From: Lithobates sylvaticus
Taxonomy: Eukaryota; Chordata; Amphibia; Anura; Ranidae
Assembly (NCBI GenBank): GCA_028564925.1
Contig: CM053034.1
Span: 158,598,987-158,662,986 of the forward strand
Direction of reading: 5' to 3'
Length of the DNA: 64,000 nt
Part shown: piece by piece, positions 11,762 to 22,683 of the stretch
Layout of the letters: each line of letters starts with the position of its first letter
How positions within the stretch are numbered: the first letter of the stretch is position 1
Translations under genes and position numbers: made by a program
The notes under the pieces: generated by a model
Databases searched by the model: none
Seen by the model: the letters and a program-made list of their open reading frames with translations, nothing else
Told to the model about the DNA's origin: nothing

Positions 11762-12123
11762 GTAAACATCTACTTACTTGCCAAACACGGTATGTCGTAT
11801 ATCTCATTACATGCCCTTGCGGCAAGCAATATGTAGGCAGAACCATCCGTACTTTTGCTGTGAGGTGTAACGAGCACATTGCTGGTATAAAAAAGGGCCG
11901 TATTGATCATAACGTCCCCAAACACTATCGCTTGCACCATAACAGAGACCCTAGAGGGACCAAGTTCCAGATCATGGACAAATTTGTCCCCCATTGGAGG
12001 GGTGAATCAAGCCTTAGGGGTGTATCCAAACTCGAGACCTTTTGGATATACTCACTAAAGAGTTATACGCCTCACGGCCTCAATATAGAATGGGACATCA
12101 ATGCCTTCATAAATAGATCCTGA
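11762..12123 (+). pseudogene. PLE-C GIY-YIG endonuclease fragment (right arm)
   Basis: Mirror copy of the left-arm fragment, differing at only a few residues (for example IMDKF against IIDKF and SKLE against SELK). It has the same VYLI...YVGRT core and ends at the same stop. It is truncated at the palindrome centre in the same way. Confidence 0.7.
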
Positions 12124-13504
12124 GTATAGCTTATCCCTTTCTTCTGCCAAACAAGTTACCATATATTTGCACAATAACATATATGTACATATGAAGAATT
12201 ATGATTCACAACTATGGTTGACTTTTTCATCCTAAACTCTGGCATATTATTCTGCACGTCCATCCTAATTGAGTTTTTTGGTACATTTTTTAGGCCTATC
12301 TTAGTACATCATATGAAAGATGTTAAATACTGTACTGGCCCACGGATCTTCACCTTTGGATAGTGGCGAATACGTCATGAAAGAAAAATTGTGGTGCTTT
12401 CTGACATGATAATAAATGATGTCTCTATATGGACACTTACTTTCTGTCCCTCTCTCTTTTTACACGAGCCTTATTTTTAATTCTATATTTTTTATTCATT
12501 TTCTATAATTTTTGGTATCCACACAGGGACTCTACCATTAACTTGGGTAGCCCCCTTTACGAGGCCCAATAACTGTGACACATTTGTCAGATACAGTTGT
12601 TTGGTTCAGCATCAGCTGCACCGACATAGGGAGTTTCCCCTTCACCCCTTGTAGCCCTTCTCTACGAGGTTTAAAATGAATACAGTACTACATAGAGATG
12701 ACCCCTTAAATTAATGACTATGATGACAATTAGGATTTTGTCTCCCCCTTCTTCACTTTGAACCAATAAAGAAGTACAACAGAGATCAGGTCTACTAAGC
12801 TCTTCACCTGTAGGATTACCAAGTTTATGTAAACACATAAATACACACCGCTCCCCCACTGTCATCAAAAAGCTTTGAGCCTTGATGCAAGGGGACGAGC
12901 GCGCTCCATTATAAGTTTTTCATCTATCTCAAAAAGTTTTGAGCTATGATGCAAGGGGACGAGCACGCTCCATTATAAGTTTTTCATTTATCTCTATGGT
13001 AACTACTATCACATAGTTACACGGGCGTAACCATACACGCCACCACCAAATGTAAACATCAGTGTTTAAGAGACATGGACGCATCCTTACACGTCATTAC
13101 CATATGCGACGTGACGACGCGGGCACACTCTTTTCCCGCAAGTTTACATAGGTCTCCATGACAACTCCCATTGTTTAGGCGCGCAGGCGCAATCAAACAT
13201 ACTATTGTAACCACTTACTAACCTTACGGCGATGACGGTCACATCTTTGTGCGCAGAAGCATAACTCCTCCCACTAATACTCGGGAGATGATTGGCTTAT
13301 CTCCGCTAATTTCCACCTATTGGAGGAGTAGCGACGTGGTATCGAGGCTTGGTCTCTGATTAGCCTTGACGATATTACCCTTGCTTCCCATCGCCTGGAA
13401 CGCACGCCGAAACGACACCGGAAGTGAGGATCCGTGGGTCAAACCAGGTGTTGCCTCTTAGATGAACAGTATGAAATGTATATATATTGTAGAACAGTGG
13501 CTGG

Positions 13505-13562
13505 TAGACATGTACCCCAGTTGAAGCCTACAGGAGGCGAAACATGTCGGGTTGGATGTCTA
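13505..13562 (+). ncRNA. hammerhead-like ribozyme motif, PLE-C right arm
   Basis: The sequence can fold as follows. Stem I is TAGACAT with ATGTCTA, then an internal loop, then CCC with GGG. The core is CAGTTGA, where a hammerhead has CUGANGA. Stem II is GCC-TACAGGA-GGC, followed by GAAA, a tiny stem III made from CATG, and a C before stem I resumes. Penelope-like elements are known to carry hammerheads with very short stem III in their terminal repeats. The CUGANGA half is degenerate here, so self-cleavage is unproven. Confidence 0.5.
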
Positions 13563-14731
13563 CCTAAGCCACTATTTTTTACCTTCTTTTGCGCAAAGAA
13601 AATTGTTTTTAAATACTTTTTAATTAATAAACACCAATTGAAAGTTGGTAGTTACACTATGAGGAGTTGCCTCCTTTTTCTTTCTTCTCCTTGCCTGAAC
13701 CACCGTGGATGAGGACCCTTACAAGGACTCTGTCCACTATCTTCCTACCGGGACCCTCTAATAAGACGTTGGTAAGTGGACATACTTACTTTGGGTAATA
13801 CTCCAGTCGATTTGGCGGACTACAACACATCTACCACCAATCCGGTGTATCCGGCCTAAGCTTTATTGACTCACCACCGAGAGGTCTGTGAGTCCAACAG
13901 TTCCGGTAAGGGTACCCATCCTTTGCTTCATTTACGTATAGAGTCCAATAAGTTGATCGCAAACCCAGAGCACCCCCAGTGATATATTGTACCCCTCTGA
14001 GGACTTTGTGAACACAGCTACATCACTTCAACTGAAAAATACACCTTGAGAACGGACTACTTATATGTTTTATATTTTTTATCTCTAACTTTACATTTAA
14101 CCTTAGCATGAGAGTTTGTTTGCTTGATGCTAACCTTTCATTGCTGACCACCCCTCGTTTTTCCATTTATTATCACAATCACGATACACTATGTCATTTT
14201 ATGTTTTAGATTGTTGAGATATTTATAAGGAAAACACTTCATCTAGTTTAATAATTTGATGTGATGTCTAATCAAACATATGCCAAATGCTAAATGCAAT
14301 GTTCCTACCCTAGTGATAATACTGCAGTTTCCTTTTATGTCATTGAATGCTTTAGAACACTGAAGTTTTCTCTGTTGCAGTTCCTTTATCTACCTTTTTC
14401 ACATCTTGACTGATGTGATATCGCACCATAACCCTTGGTGCGATTTTTAGGGAGCGGAATTTTTTCTACTGCAATTTTGGGGAAAAAAACGCATGCTGTA
14501 TAGAAACTTACGTTTTTTCTCCCTAGAAGGACACTGAATATACTCCTCTCTCAACTAGAGGTTAATTGTTCTTTCAATTTATAATTTGGTTAATGATTTG
14601 ATATTGCTTTTCCTCACTTTTGTTTTCACAATTATAACACTACCCTTCAGGGATTTGATTGCACATACCAGTGGAGAAATCCTACTGGCACCCCCATCTA
14701 CGGGGACACCCACCAAAGAAATTCCTGCCTC

Positions 14732-14745
14732 TGTAGATAGTATTA
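14732..14745. repeat. right target-site duplication of PLE-C
   Basis: TGTAGATAGTATTA, identical to 8647-8660. One base of uncertainty at the element edge. Confidence 0.8.
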
Positions 14746-14796
14746 CCTGAGCAGATTTCAGTTTAGACAAGTCATGACTGCAACAAATCTTTTTAA

Positions 14797-15550
14797 AGTG
14801 GTATTAAACCAACCAATTAAATCAAAATATTGCATATTACCAGTCCTTAAATACGGTGGCTGCTTTTGTTTTTTTTAGCCTTTTTTCCTCCCTCTTAAAC
14901 CTAGTGATGCCGCCAGTAACACATTTCATGTCTTAAATCTCCATTCTGGATGGAAGAGCAACAGAGACACCTTTGTACAGCAGCAATGTTAGTCTTAGGG
15001 GAGAGTAGTATAATGTGGCGTACACACGGCCGGAATTTCCAATGGAAACAGTCCGATGGGAGCTTATCATCGGATTTTCCGACCGTGTGTATGCCCAACG
15101 TTTTTTTTCTGTCTGTTTTAGTGCTGTGTTATTGACCGTCGGAATTTGGTGTGATCGTGTGTAGGCAACCCAGCTTGAGCGGAATTCCGTCGGAAAAACC
15201 GTCAGAGTTTTTTCCAACGAGAATTCCGATCGTGTGTACGCGGCATTAGATGTACTAGCAGATTTAGATGGACCTACAGTTTGTTATGTAGTACTATTGG
15301 GATCAAGATTTTACAAAAATGAACAAAAGCTGACCGTTGTAAGCACTACTGTCAGTTTTAAATGATTTGTTTCAACAGTTTAATTATCCGTTTTCCTGGA
15401 CAGCGTGGTCTGTTAAAGGAAGTTGAAGAATAACAGATTTATTGGCAAAATTAAAGGAGAAAAGCTGAACAAGAAAACGAATGCAGCCAATAAATCTAAG
15501 AACTGGTAAGCAGCCATACATTACATTTTTGTTTTCGGTTTAATACTGCC
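14797..15550. mobile_element. piggyBac-like MITE (TTAA flanks)
   Basis: The ends AGTGGTATTAAACC and GGTTTAATACTGCC are inverted. TTAA flanks both sides (14793-14796, 15551-15554). There is no coding capacity. A Harbinger-type MITE (15013-15246) is nested inside. Confidence 0.7.
15013..15246. mobile_element. Harbinger-type MITE nested in the TTAA MITE
   Basis: Ends ATGTGGCGTACACACGGCCGG and ...CGATCGTGTGTACGCGGCAT are inverted copies. The flanks read TA on both sides (TAA left, TTA right if one more base is counted). The right end matches the TIR of the 27096-47470 Harbinger for its first 16 bases. Confidence 0.8.
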
Positions 15551-15554
15551 TTAA

Positions 15555-16042
15555 AGAAGTTCCTTAAATAAATAAAAAATAAATAAAAGCACATTTATTT
15601 GCAGGTGTAATGCAAGGCTCCTGCAGACTGTCTGTGTAGTTGTCTGCCCGTACCTCCAATATGGGCAGTTACTGACTGACAGGAACAACAATTAATTACT
15701 TAGAGTGCTCATCAGTGCCCTGGCAGTTCGGCTGTCGATACTTGCAGCTTATTCACAGTGTTTTGTGAATGAATGACGTGGCCCTTTTTGAATAGTGACT
15801 GCGGGTGCAGGGAGAAAATCCTCTGCCCACTGTCACCAGGGGGGGGGGGGGACTCAGAAGGAGAGGAGACAGATGCTGAACTAGTTACACCCATATTTAG
15901 GGTGTAACATATTCCGAGAGATGAATTTCTTTACACACAGTGCCCTGAGAATGTTAATCAAAGATGCAGGAGAGTGCACACGTGTGCGTTTTTGTGCACA
16001 TTCTTTGTTCTCAGACCCCCATTTCCAAACTGTCAACGTGAC
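15555..16042. other. unclassified non-coding sequence with poly-G
   Basis: No gene recognised. A run of 12 G lies at about 15840. It may contain remnants of old repeats. Confidence 0.3.
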
Positions 16043-16046
16043 TTAA

Positions 16047-16545
16047 AAGGGGTTGTAAAGGTTTGTATTCTTTCACCTTAATGCATCCTATGCATTAAGG
16101 TGAAAAAACACCTGGCTGTCACGGGCCCCCCAGCCACCCCCCCGTTTTACTTACCCGAGCCAGTTCACCTGCTCTGCGCGTCCACGGCGTCCTCGTCTCC
16201 ACAGAGACTCTGCATTGATTGGATAGCTTAATAGCAGTGCAGCCATTGGCTCCCGCTGCTGTCAATCAAATCTAATGACGCGGGCACCGGGGGCGGGACC
16301 GAGTCATACACTCTGTGTCTATGGACGCAGAGTGTATGAGACGGGAGCACGCCCGCAAGGTAACCCCCTTGGGAGAGAGCTTCCTAGAGAGGGTTAGCTA
16401 TTGCGGGGAGGAGCCGAGAGAGCCGCCGTGGGACCCCGGAATAGGAGGATCTGGGCCACTCTGTGCAAAACGAACTGCACAGTGGAGGTAAGTATGACAT
16501 GTTTGTTATTTAATAAAAATAAAAAAATGAACCTTTACAACCCAT
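16047..16545. mobile_element. piggyBac-like MITE (TTAA flanks)
   Basis: Inverted ends AAGGGGTTGTAAAGG and CCTTTACAACCCATT. TTAA at 16043-16046 and 16546-16549. The same family recurs at 60302-60792. Confidence 0.65.
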
Positions 16546-16714
16546 TTAACTTTAGCACTGATTTACCTGATGTGGATAAAATTGGTCTGGGCATCTAAGC
16601 TTTAATGACACTTGGCAACAAAAGGATTAATATATTTACATCAGCTGTGGGCCACTGTACTTTCTGCTTTACACTCTATGCTTTCCTATTGAATCAGTTT
16701 AGTCAGTTTGGTTC

Positions 16715-17068
16715 TTTCATTGAGTTAGGTAATAAAAGAAGGGGAATTTGGGACTTTAAATGAGGTTGTTGACTGGTAGAGGTTAAATTGTATGTAAACA
16801 TGTTTTATTGTCATGAGTATATGAATACAATGCAATAATACAACTCATGTAAAAAAGTAGTATCATATATATACATATGCAAACATTGCATTTACATCAT
16901 AAATTCATAGATATGTGCTGTCCATTTAACCTCTACCAGTCAACAACCTCATTTAAAGTCTCAAATTGCCCTTCTTTAATTACCTGAACCAGGGATGGAG
17001 GCACATAAATTTAAATGAAGCACATAAAGTCCCAAAACTCCCCACTTTGTACATTTCATTGAGTTAGG
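16715..17068. repeat. fold-back insertion flanked by a 15-bp direct repeat
   Basis: TTTCATTGAGTTAGG occurs at 16715-16729 and 17054-17068. Between the copies, a block near 16738-16790 (GGGACTTTAAATGAGG, GGTAGAGGTTAAAT) is repeated inverted at about 16922-16985, and part of it again near 17024-17043. It lies just beyond the stop codon of the minus-strand fucosyltransferase gene, so probably in its 3' untranslated or downstream region. Confidence 0.6.
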
Positions 17069-17102
17069 ACCTTTTGTTTCCCAGCAAGGGCATGTTTGCT
17101 TG

Positions 17103-18161
17103 TCATGTGAACCATTTGCTAAGACTTGATATGGTTCTATAGGAAGGGGCATTATGTAGATCTACACATGCTTTGCAGTAATGCACAATCCAAGTAAATT
17201 CTGTCACTGGACTCAGTTTTGATCTCCATTTGAAATATCCCTGGTATTTCTGATCATTCTTGTCCAGTTCAAGGAGATAGGAAGCCAGCTCTTTTGCACT
17301 GGGGAAGTCATCCACATGAATGAATGAATCAGGTGGAATAAATCTCTCATAGTTTTCTCGGGGTGGGCCAAGAACCACAGGGACACTTCCTGATGCAAAA
17401 GCATTACGCCAGAGTTTTTCTGTTATATAGTCTGTATGTATTGAGTTCTCAAAGGATAAGTAGAACTTATATTTAGAGATAACTGAAATGGTTTGCTTAG
17501 TGGCTAAAGATATATGTTGTCGACCGTAAATGTCTATTGGTATATAATTTTTTAAATCCTCATAAAACTGGACTCGTCTGGAATTAGGTTTCCAGTTACT
17601 GACAAGCCAAGCCACCAGCTTAGACTTTTCTGGGATTGTATAGTTAATAGCGACTTCATTCTGCTCTAACCATCCATAAGGAGTAAAGATATCAGAGTCA
17701 CTGCGGTAGGACATAGTGAGGTTGATAAGTTTGTCCATGAAGTGCAGATTTGAACTGTGACTTGGAGATTCCAAATTATACCACACCCAATATTGTCCTT
17801 CAGGTCTTGGCACCTGGGGCATTTGGTCTTTGGATCCACTTACATCTCTGTGATGAAGGATAACTGCATTTGCTGTGTTATACAAGTTGCGGTTGGCTGT
17901 AAGGAGGCACCGTGGACTATCAAAGGGTTTTGGACACTCATCTAAAGGGAACCGAGTACCAAAAGGCCATGTCCATAACAAGACAATAACATTCTTGGAA
18001 ATAGGTGAGGAATTCGTGCAGTTTGTCTTGATGGAAACCTTCTTTATGATGTTGTTATTACTAATATGATTATAACCGAATAACACAAAAGCAACTAAAG
18101 TTTGGATGAGGAATATAGCAAAATAATGACACCGCAGTGATGGTTGTTGTGCTGACTTCAT
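17103..18161 (-). CDS. FUT3/5/6-like: alpha-1,3-fucosyltransferase (GT10), FUT3/5/6-like
   Basis: An intact 352-residue single-exon frame. GT10 enzymes transfer fucose from GDP-fucose to N-acetylglucosamine of lactosamine chains in the Golgi, making Lewis-type antigens. A short N-terminal tail and a hydrophobic anchor (about residues 13-31) indicate a type II membrane protein. Then come IVLLWTWPFG (58-68), the acceptor motif HHRD (103-106), NLTMSYRSDSDIFTPYGWL (147-165), KLVAWLVSNWKP, the GT10 signature FYLSFENS...DYITEKLW (233-251), VPVVLGPPRENYERFIPPDSFIHVDDF (260-286) and a C-terminal CKAC. Arg105 is the position where human FUT6 has Arg and FUT3/FUT5 have Trp; Arg favours type 2 (alpha-1,3) acceptors. 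N-glycosylation sites lie near residues 48 and 147. A TTTTGTAG acceptor just upstream (exon edge 18168) suggests a non-coding 5' exon further right. Length matches the vertebrate subfamily. Exact orthology within FUT3/5/6 was not tested. Confidence 0.93.
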   Translation of the reverse strand: MKSAQQPSLRCHYFAIFLIQTLVAFVLFGYNHISNNNIIKKVSIKTNCTNSSPISKNVIVLLWTWPFGTRFPLDECPKPFDSPRCLLTANRNLYNTANAVILHHRDVSGSKDQMPQVPRPEGQYWVWYNLESPSHSSNLHFMDKLINLTMSYRSDSDIFTPYGWLEQNEVAINYTIPEKSKLVAWLVSNWKPNSRRVQFYEDLKNYIPIDIYGRQHISLATKQTISVISKYKFYLSFENSIHTDYITEKLWRNAFASGSVPVVLGPPRENYERFIPPDSFIHVDDFPSAKELASYLLELDKNDQKYQGYFKWRSKLSPVTEFTWIVHYCKACVDLHNAPSYRTISSLSKWFT

Positions 18162-18167
18162 TGCAGA

Positions 18168-18180
18168 TCTACAAAATCAA
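18168..18180 (-). other. probable 3' splice site upstream of the fucosyltransferase ATG
   Basis: On the minus strand a T-rich run ends in TTGTAG seven bases before the start codon. Coding exons of FUT genes commonly follow a non-coding first exon. The upstream exon is not located. Confidence 0.45.
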
Positions 18181-18235
18181 GAACAAAGAGACAAATCAGT
18201 GTTCAAATTAAATCATTCTGAGTATCAAACACTTT

Positions 18236-18300
18236 CAAAAGAAGGAAAAAAAAAGAAAGAAGAAAAAAAAAAGAAAGAAGGGAAAAAAAGCAAGAAGTCA
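18236..18300 (+). repeat. purine-rich (GAAA)n tract
   Basis: Imperfect GAAAGAAG/AAAAG runs upstream of the fucosyltransferase coding exon. Confidence 0.8.
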
Positions 18301-18468
18301 GAGTATAGCCAAATATCAGCTAAAAATGTTATTTCAGTTTTTAAACCTTTGTCAACAAGTTGATTTGAATTCTGGGACTTCACTGATCAGATTTTTCAGG
18401 TATGTTCTACTACAGTTGCCATTACAAAGATATGTGATGGCTTCAATCTCTGGGTCTGCATCCCTTTA

Positions 18469-18771
18469 GCCCTGGTTTACACTGATGAGGTGTGGGATTG
18501 GCAGCGATTCCTGTGGGTTTACCACACTGCATCACAATCGCACTCCTTTCACGAGAACCGCCGCAGGTGTCTATGTTAAGTTAACTACACCCCAAAAATG
18601 GTTTGCGAAACACAGTGCGATTGGCTGAATCAAATCGCATGGGTGTTAACACCTATGCAATCTGATTCCAGTGCGGAAATAAATGGTGCTTGCATCTTTC
18701 GTGCAATTTGCGGTGCTATTCCTGTCTGAATCACATGCGGTTTCTCACACCTCACTAGTGTGAATTGGGGC
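18469..18771. mobile_element. MITE with TTA flanks
   Basis: Inverted ends GCCCTGGTTTACACT and AGTGTGAATTGGGGC, flanked by TTA on each side (18466-18468, 18772-18774). Non-coding. Confidence 0.75.
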
Positions 18772-18775
18772 TTAG

Positions 18776-19750
18776 GACGCAATTTATCTTGGAGAGTATA
18801 TCAACAAAAATGACATTTTTGTTGCAGGGGATGCTAAAAATGTAATTCTTGGAAAGTTAGTAAGCCAATAACACAAGCAAGAAGTTAAATTTCTTGAGGG
18901 CATTCTGTATACCATCATTGTACAGAACACCTCTAGGTTGCCATATTGCATTATACAGAAAATTACAGAGCTGCAGATTGAAAAGGAAAGGAATTTTAAT
19001 AACATTCAGTTACAATATGACTTGTGTTGCAATTGTATATGCTATATAATTTTTTTTTTAATTTGATCATTTGTTTTCCCACAAAAATGGAGTTTCCCTT
19101 GAACTGAAATCAAACAAACAGAAAATCGCTCTGCAGACTTCCCCTAAAGTCTATGTAAGCCCCAAATTAAAAAACTTTATTGACACAGATAGTAGGTGAC
19201 TGTACAGTACAATAAAAAGGTATGCAGGTCCATCAGAATACAGTCATTCTACATAATGTATACTAGAAAGAGAAATAAAAGGCAGTCACCTGTTATTTAG
19301 CACATATATAGTGTTTTGTGCAAAAAGATAAAACAAAAGAAAGAAAAACTAACAAAACCACCTGGGCTTGTTAATGGACATCAGCACGGAATGTCAAATT
19401 ATCTACGCTTATATAAAAAACATGAGGAAAGTCCCAAGATCAGGCAAACGCCAGTAGAGCTTTTGGTGGGTTTTAAAATCGTAACAATCTATCCATCCCC
19501 AAATTTATTTGAACTATGTTTGCCTCGCTGTTTTTAGTTTTTGTAAGAAAACAATTTTTCTGTGAATCAGGAGCAAGATATCTTATATGGAGATCCTACC
19601 AGCACGTCACTTCTTGTGGTAGATTGACAATGCTAAGCTGCTGCTTCACAATTATCAACAGTGTTGTCAGCCTGCTGTGCCTGATTTTTAGGTTGGCAGT
19701 TGGGCCAACTGAATAAGCATACACAGTAAAAACGGACAATGTTGTTGCTA
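18776..19750. other. non-coding sequence
   Basis: AT-rich stretch with poly-T runs. No supported gene; short open frames here show no recognisable domain. Confidence 0.35.
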
Positions 19751-19777
19751 ATTAACCACTTGCCTACTGGGCACTTA

Positions 19778-20180
19778 GGGCTCTTTCACACTGACGGTCC
19801 GTATGTCCGTTTTTCATCCATCCGTTTTCGGATGAAAAACGGACATACATGTATCCCTATGGGATAGCGGGTGTCAGCGGATGAGCATCCGCTGACACCC
19901 GATCTCGTCCGTGCCCGCTATGGTCCGTTTCTGCAGACGGAGGAAAACCCTATTTTTCCATCCGTCTGCAGAGCGGATCGGATGGCGACGGACTCTACGG
20001 TTCGTCGTCACCCGATCCCCCATAGGGGAGAGCGGCGCTGTGACAGGTCCGTTCCTGCACAGAGTGCAGAGACGGACCTGTCATCTTCCTGCTCAGTGGA
20101 GATCGCTCCGGCGATCCCCGCTGAGCAAGCGGATATCCACGGGGCAGATCTGCACTGATCCGCCCCGTGTGAAAGAGCCC
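19778..20180. mobile_element. MITE nested in the TAACCACTTG repeat
   Basis: Inverted ends GGGCTCTTTCACACTGACGG and GTGTGAAAGAGCCC. Flanks TTA (left) and TAA (right). The second repeat copy near 58825 gives the empty site CACTTAAACC, which fits a 2-bp TA duplication. The interior has long internal palindromes built on TCCGTTTTTCATCC. Confidence 0.75.
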
Positions 20181-20494
20181 TAAAACCCCCTTCCTGCCCA
20201 GGCCAATTTTCAGCTTTCAACGTTGTCACACTTTGAACGACAATTGCATGGTCATGCAACACTGGACACAAATTCATTTTCTATCTTTTTTTTTTTCTCA
20301 CACAAATAGAGCTTTCTTTTTGTGGTATTTAATTACTGCTGGGTTTTAATTTTTTGCTAAAAAAAAAAGCACTTCTATAAAAAAAAAAAAAAAAAAAAAT
20401 GAAAAAAAAAATGAAAATAAGACCAGAAATTAATAGTTTGTTATAAAATTTTGAAAACAGGTAATTTTTCTCCTTCATTGATGTGCGGTGATAA

Positions 20495-20655
20495 GGCTGC
20501 ACTGATGGGCATTGATAGGTGACACTGATGAGGCACTGTCTGATGGGCATTGATAGGCTGCACTGATAAGCATTGATAGGTGACACTGATGAGGCACTGT
20601 CTGATGGACATTGATTGGCAGCACTGGTGGGCATTGATCAGTGGCACTGGTGGGC
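20495..20655. repeat. tandem array of about 21-bp units
   Basis: Degenerate repeats of GGGCATTGATAGGTGACACTG-type sequence. They give spurious minus-strand reading frames. Confidence 0.75.
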
Positions 20656-20960
20656 ACATATAAGGCAGCAGCAGCTCTCTGTGTGAGGAACCGATGTGCC
20701 TTCCGGTGAGGAAAAAAAAAAAAAGGAGATTACCGATCTTCTGTTTACATCATGTGATCCACTGTCATTGGCAGCTGATCACGTGGTAAGGGGGTGGGAC
20801 TGGCCCCTTACTCCGATCTGTGATCAGCCGAGTCTCAGACTCGGTGATCACAGATGGCTCTGTGTGCACCTCCCAGCAATTAAGGCCGGTGCTGTAGCCA
20901 TCATAAAACTGCTCAGACATGTCACTCAATTAAACTTAAGCAGCACACCTGGATGACCAG

Positions 20961-21593
20961 AGTAATTCATGGGGACACCGTAAAACGTATAGGAAAGTGA
21001 AAAAATTACCAAACATTTCTGGAGAATGTTTCAGAATGTAGAGTCTAATCCAGGGGCGGCCCGTCCATTAAGGGTGCACAGGCTCCACCTCCCCCTATCC
21101 ATGTGTCCAGCCACTTTCAGGATGCCAGATGCATGCATTCCAATGTGGGGTGGGTGTTTTTTTGAAGCACCGATTAGAGACAGAGGCTCTAATAGGCTTC
21201 AAATTAGGGTGGGCTCGGGGGAGGGGGAGTGTTGACAAGGGGAGTGTAGAGGTGGGCGGGGAGTCTACTGACATCACAACTCCACCTACTGAGCTTCAGA
21301 CTACAGACCCACCCACAGAATCTGCAGTTTTTCAGGTCTCATAACAGACAGAGGGGAGACATTTGGCAGGTAAAGATACATGCAGGAAGCATGTACTGTA
21401 TATCCTTATAGATAACCACTATGGCAGTAGTTTAGAAAGGATGAGAGTGGGTTTACATCCACTTTAAAAAGGTAAGTTATAATAGTTTTGAGTCCACTTT
21501 ATTATACATTTATACTGAGGTTACATTTATAAGTATTATTCCTCTATTATATAAATGAATTACAAAATACCCATAATTTAGGGCTAAGAGAAT
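20961..21593. other. unclassified non-coding sequence
   Basis: No supported gene. It has the texture of decayed interspersed repeats. Confidence 0.3.
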
Positions 21594-21838
21594 TGACACA
21601 TAAGTGAAACTCGCAGTTTGCACTTGCAGCTCGCATATGAACCATAGCGGCTGGAGGCGATTTAGAACACATTTATGCCTAGAATCCCTAGTGTCGAGTC
21701 TGACACTGTGACACTAATATGTGAGTGTAACTTTTAATGTTTTAAATAAACCTTTTAACAAGCGTTATTACACTATTGGAGCTTCCTTCTTCCTTCCCTT
21801 ATGTCTGTGGAAACCATGGCATGACTTGGAGAGGACCT
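21594..21838 (+). repeat. older repeat, left half (split by PLE-B)
   Basis: The sequence up to ...GACTTGGAGAGGACCT continues after PLE-B at 53352 as TTGGAGAGGACCTTGTGCATCTG. So a pre-existing sequence was split by the PLE-B insertion, with TTGGAGAGGACCT duplicated. Confidence 0.55.
21826..21838. repeat. left target-site duplication of PLE-B
   Basis: TTGGAGAGGACCT, identical to 53352-53364. Confidence 0.8.
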
Positions 21839-22089
21839 AATTGAATTTTGTAGGCCTTGTGTGCATGAACACATCCCAGTACCCCTAAGGGATGCTTGGG
21901 GTAAAGATAGACACTGATAGGGTATATGCAATTCAAAAAATGTGTGGATTTATTGAGAAAGACGCATGTCAATGCATATAATACATCATACAAAATGTTC
22001 AAATGTTAAGGCATACAGAATAGCATATATAGTTTTTTATCATGTCACAGCATGAACATAAAGAATGTTGAGACAGGAAAAACTTGCTT

Positions 22090-22159
22090 GATACGTATAT
22101 ATTCAGGAAAACGCCAACATGTTTCGGACTTTAGTCCTTTTTCAAGGCAGTTTAATATC
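22090..22159 (-). ncRNA. hammerhead-like motif, PLE-B left terminal repeat
   Basis: Same sequence as 52536-52605 in inverted orientation; the fold is described there. Confidence 0.4.
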
Positions 22160-22683
22160 CTTATGTTCACATCTATAATATGTGAATAAGTCAGAAATTA
22201 GTACATATAATTTACAACAACAGATACTGTTTGTTTTTTACCATATAAGTCGGTATAATACAGTCATTATGGGTGTAGTACTCACATGTAAAGCTAGTTT
22301 GAGAGGATGCCAGAAGAGGTAGGGGGCCAATTTGATTGGCTTGTTGTAGCAGGGATATGCACTGAGATGGTCTCTGTGCAGGATAAAAGCAAAGTAGACA
22401 TTGCCATAAAGCTGGACAGCAGGCTGCAATAGGTTCAGGCAGTTGCAAGGTCCTGGACAAGAGAGAGGCTGAAAGCCTGTGTCTTGTAAACGTATAGCCA
22501 AGCGGTATATAAAGCTAAAATGAAGTAAGAGATGTACAAGTTATGAGTACCTAATAGCATGGCAAAAGCGGCTAAAGGTCTCAAAAAGATGGCATAGGGA
22601 TTTGTTACCCGAGTCTCAGGGTGCCTGGTGGAGAATGTCAGTGAACGCCAGAGAGTAGACAGCATGTATAGGCCTTTCATGAA

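Larger units (their letters stand above)
8661..14731. mobile_element. PLE-C: Penelope-like element, head-to-head palindromic pair
   Basis: Two 5'-truncated copies of one element are joined head-to-head with a 4-nt spacer near 11758-11761, giving an almost perfect palindrome with arms of about 2.95 kb. The outer ends are the element's 3' sides. The left copy extends about 120 bp further (8661-8780). The whole unit is flanked by a 14-bp direct repeat TGTAGATAGTATTA (8647-8660 and 14732-14745), so it appears to have inserted as one piece. The only coding remnant is the C-terminal GIY-YIG endonuclease, present once per arm. Families with GIY-YIG fused to Penelope-type reverse transcriptase are Penelope-like elements; here the reverse transcriptase itself is missing. 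Confidence 0.8.
19751..20960 (+). repeat. long non-coding ranid repeat (TAACCACTTG type)
   Basis: Opens with TTAACCACTTGCCTACTGGGC and continues with GGCCAATTTTCAGCT and a T-rich block. The opening matches, in inverted orientation, the end of a second copy at 57663-58850. Tandem GCACTGATGGGCATTGATAGG-type units occur at about 20495-20655. A MITE is nested at 19778-20180. Non-coding; the class is unknown. Confidence 0.6.

Noticed and set aside
11400-12123. Overlapping 159-codon frames on both strands
   Set aside because: The first third of each is the antisense of the other palindrome arm; only the GIY-YIG parts are real element sequence.
20329-20659. Minus-strand frames rich in NAHQC-type repeats
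   Set aside because: Translation of a 21-bp tandem array and a poly-T stretch.
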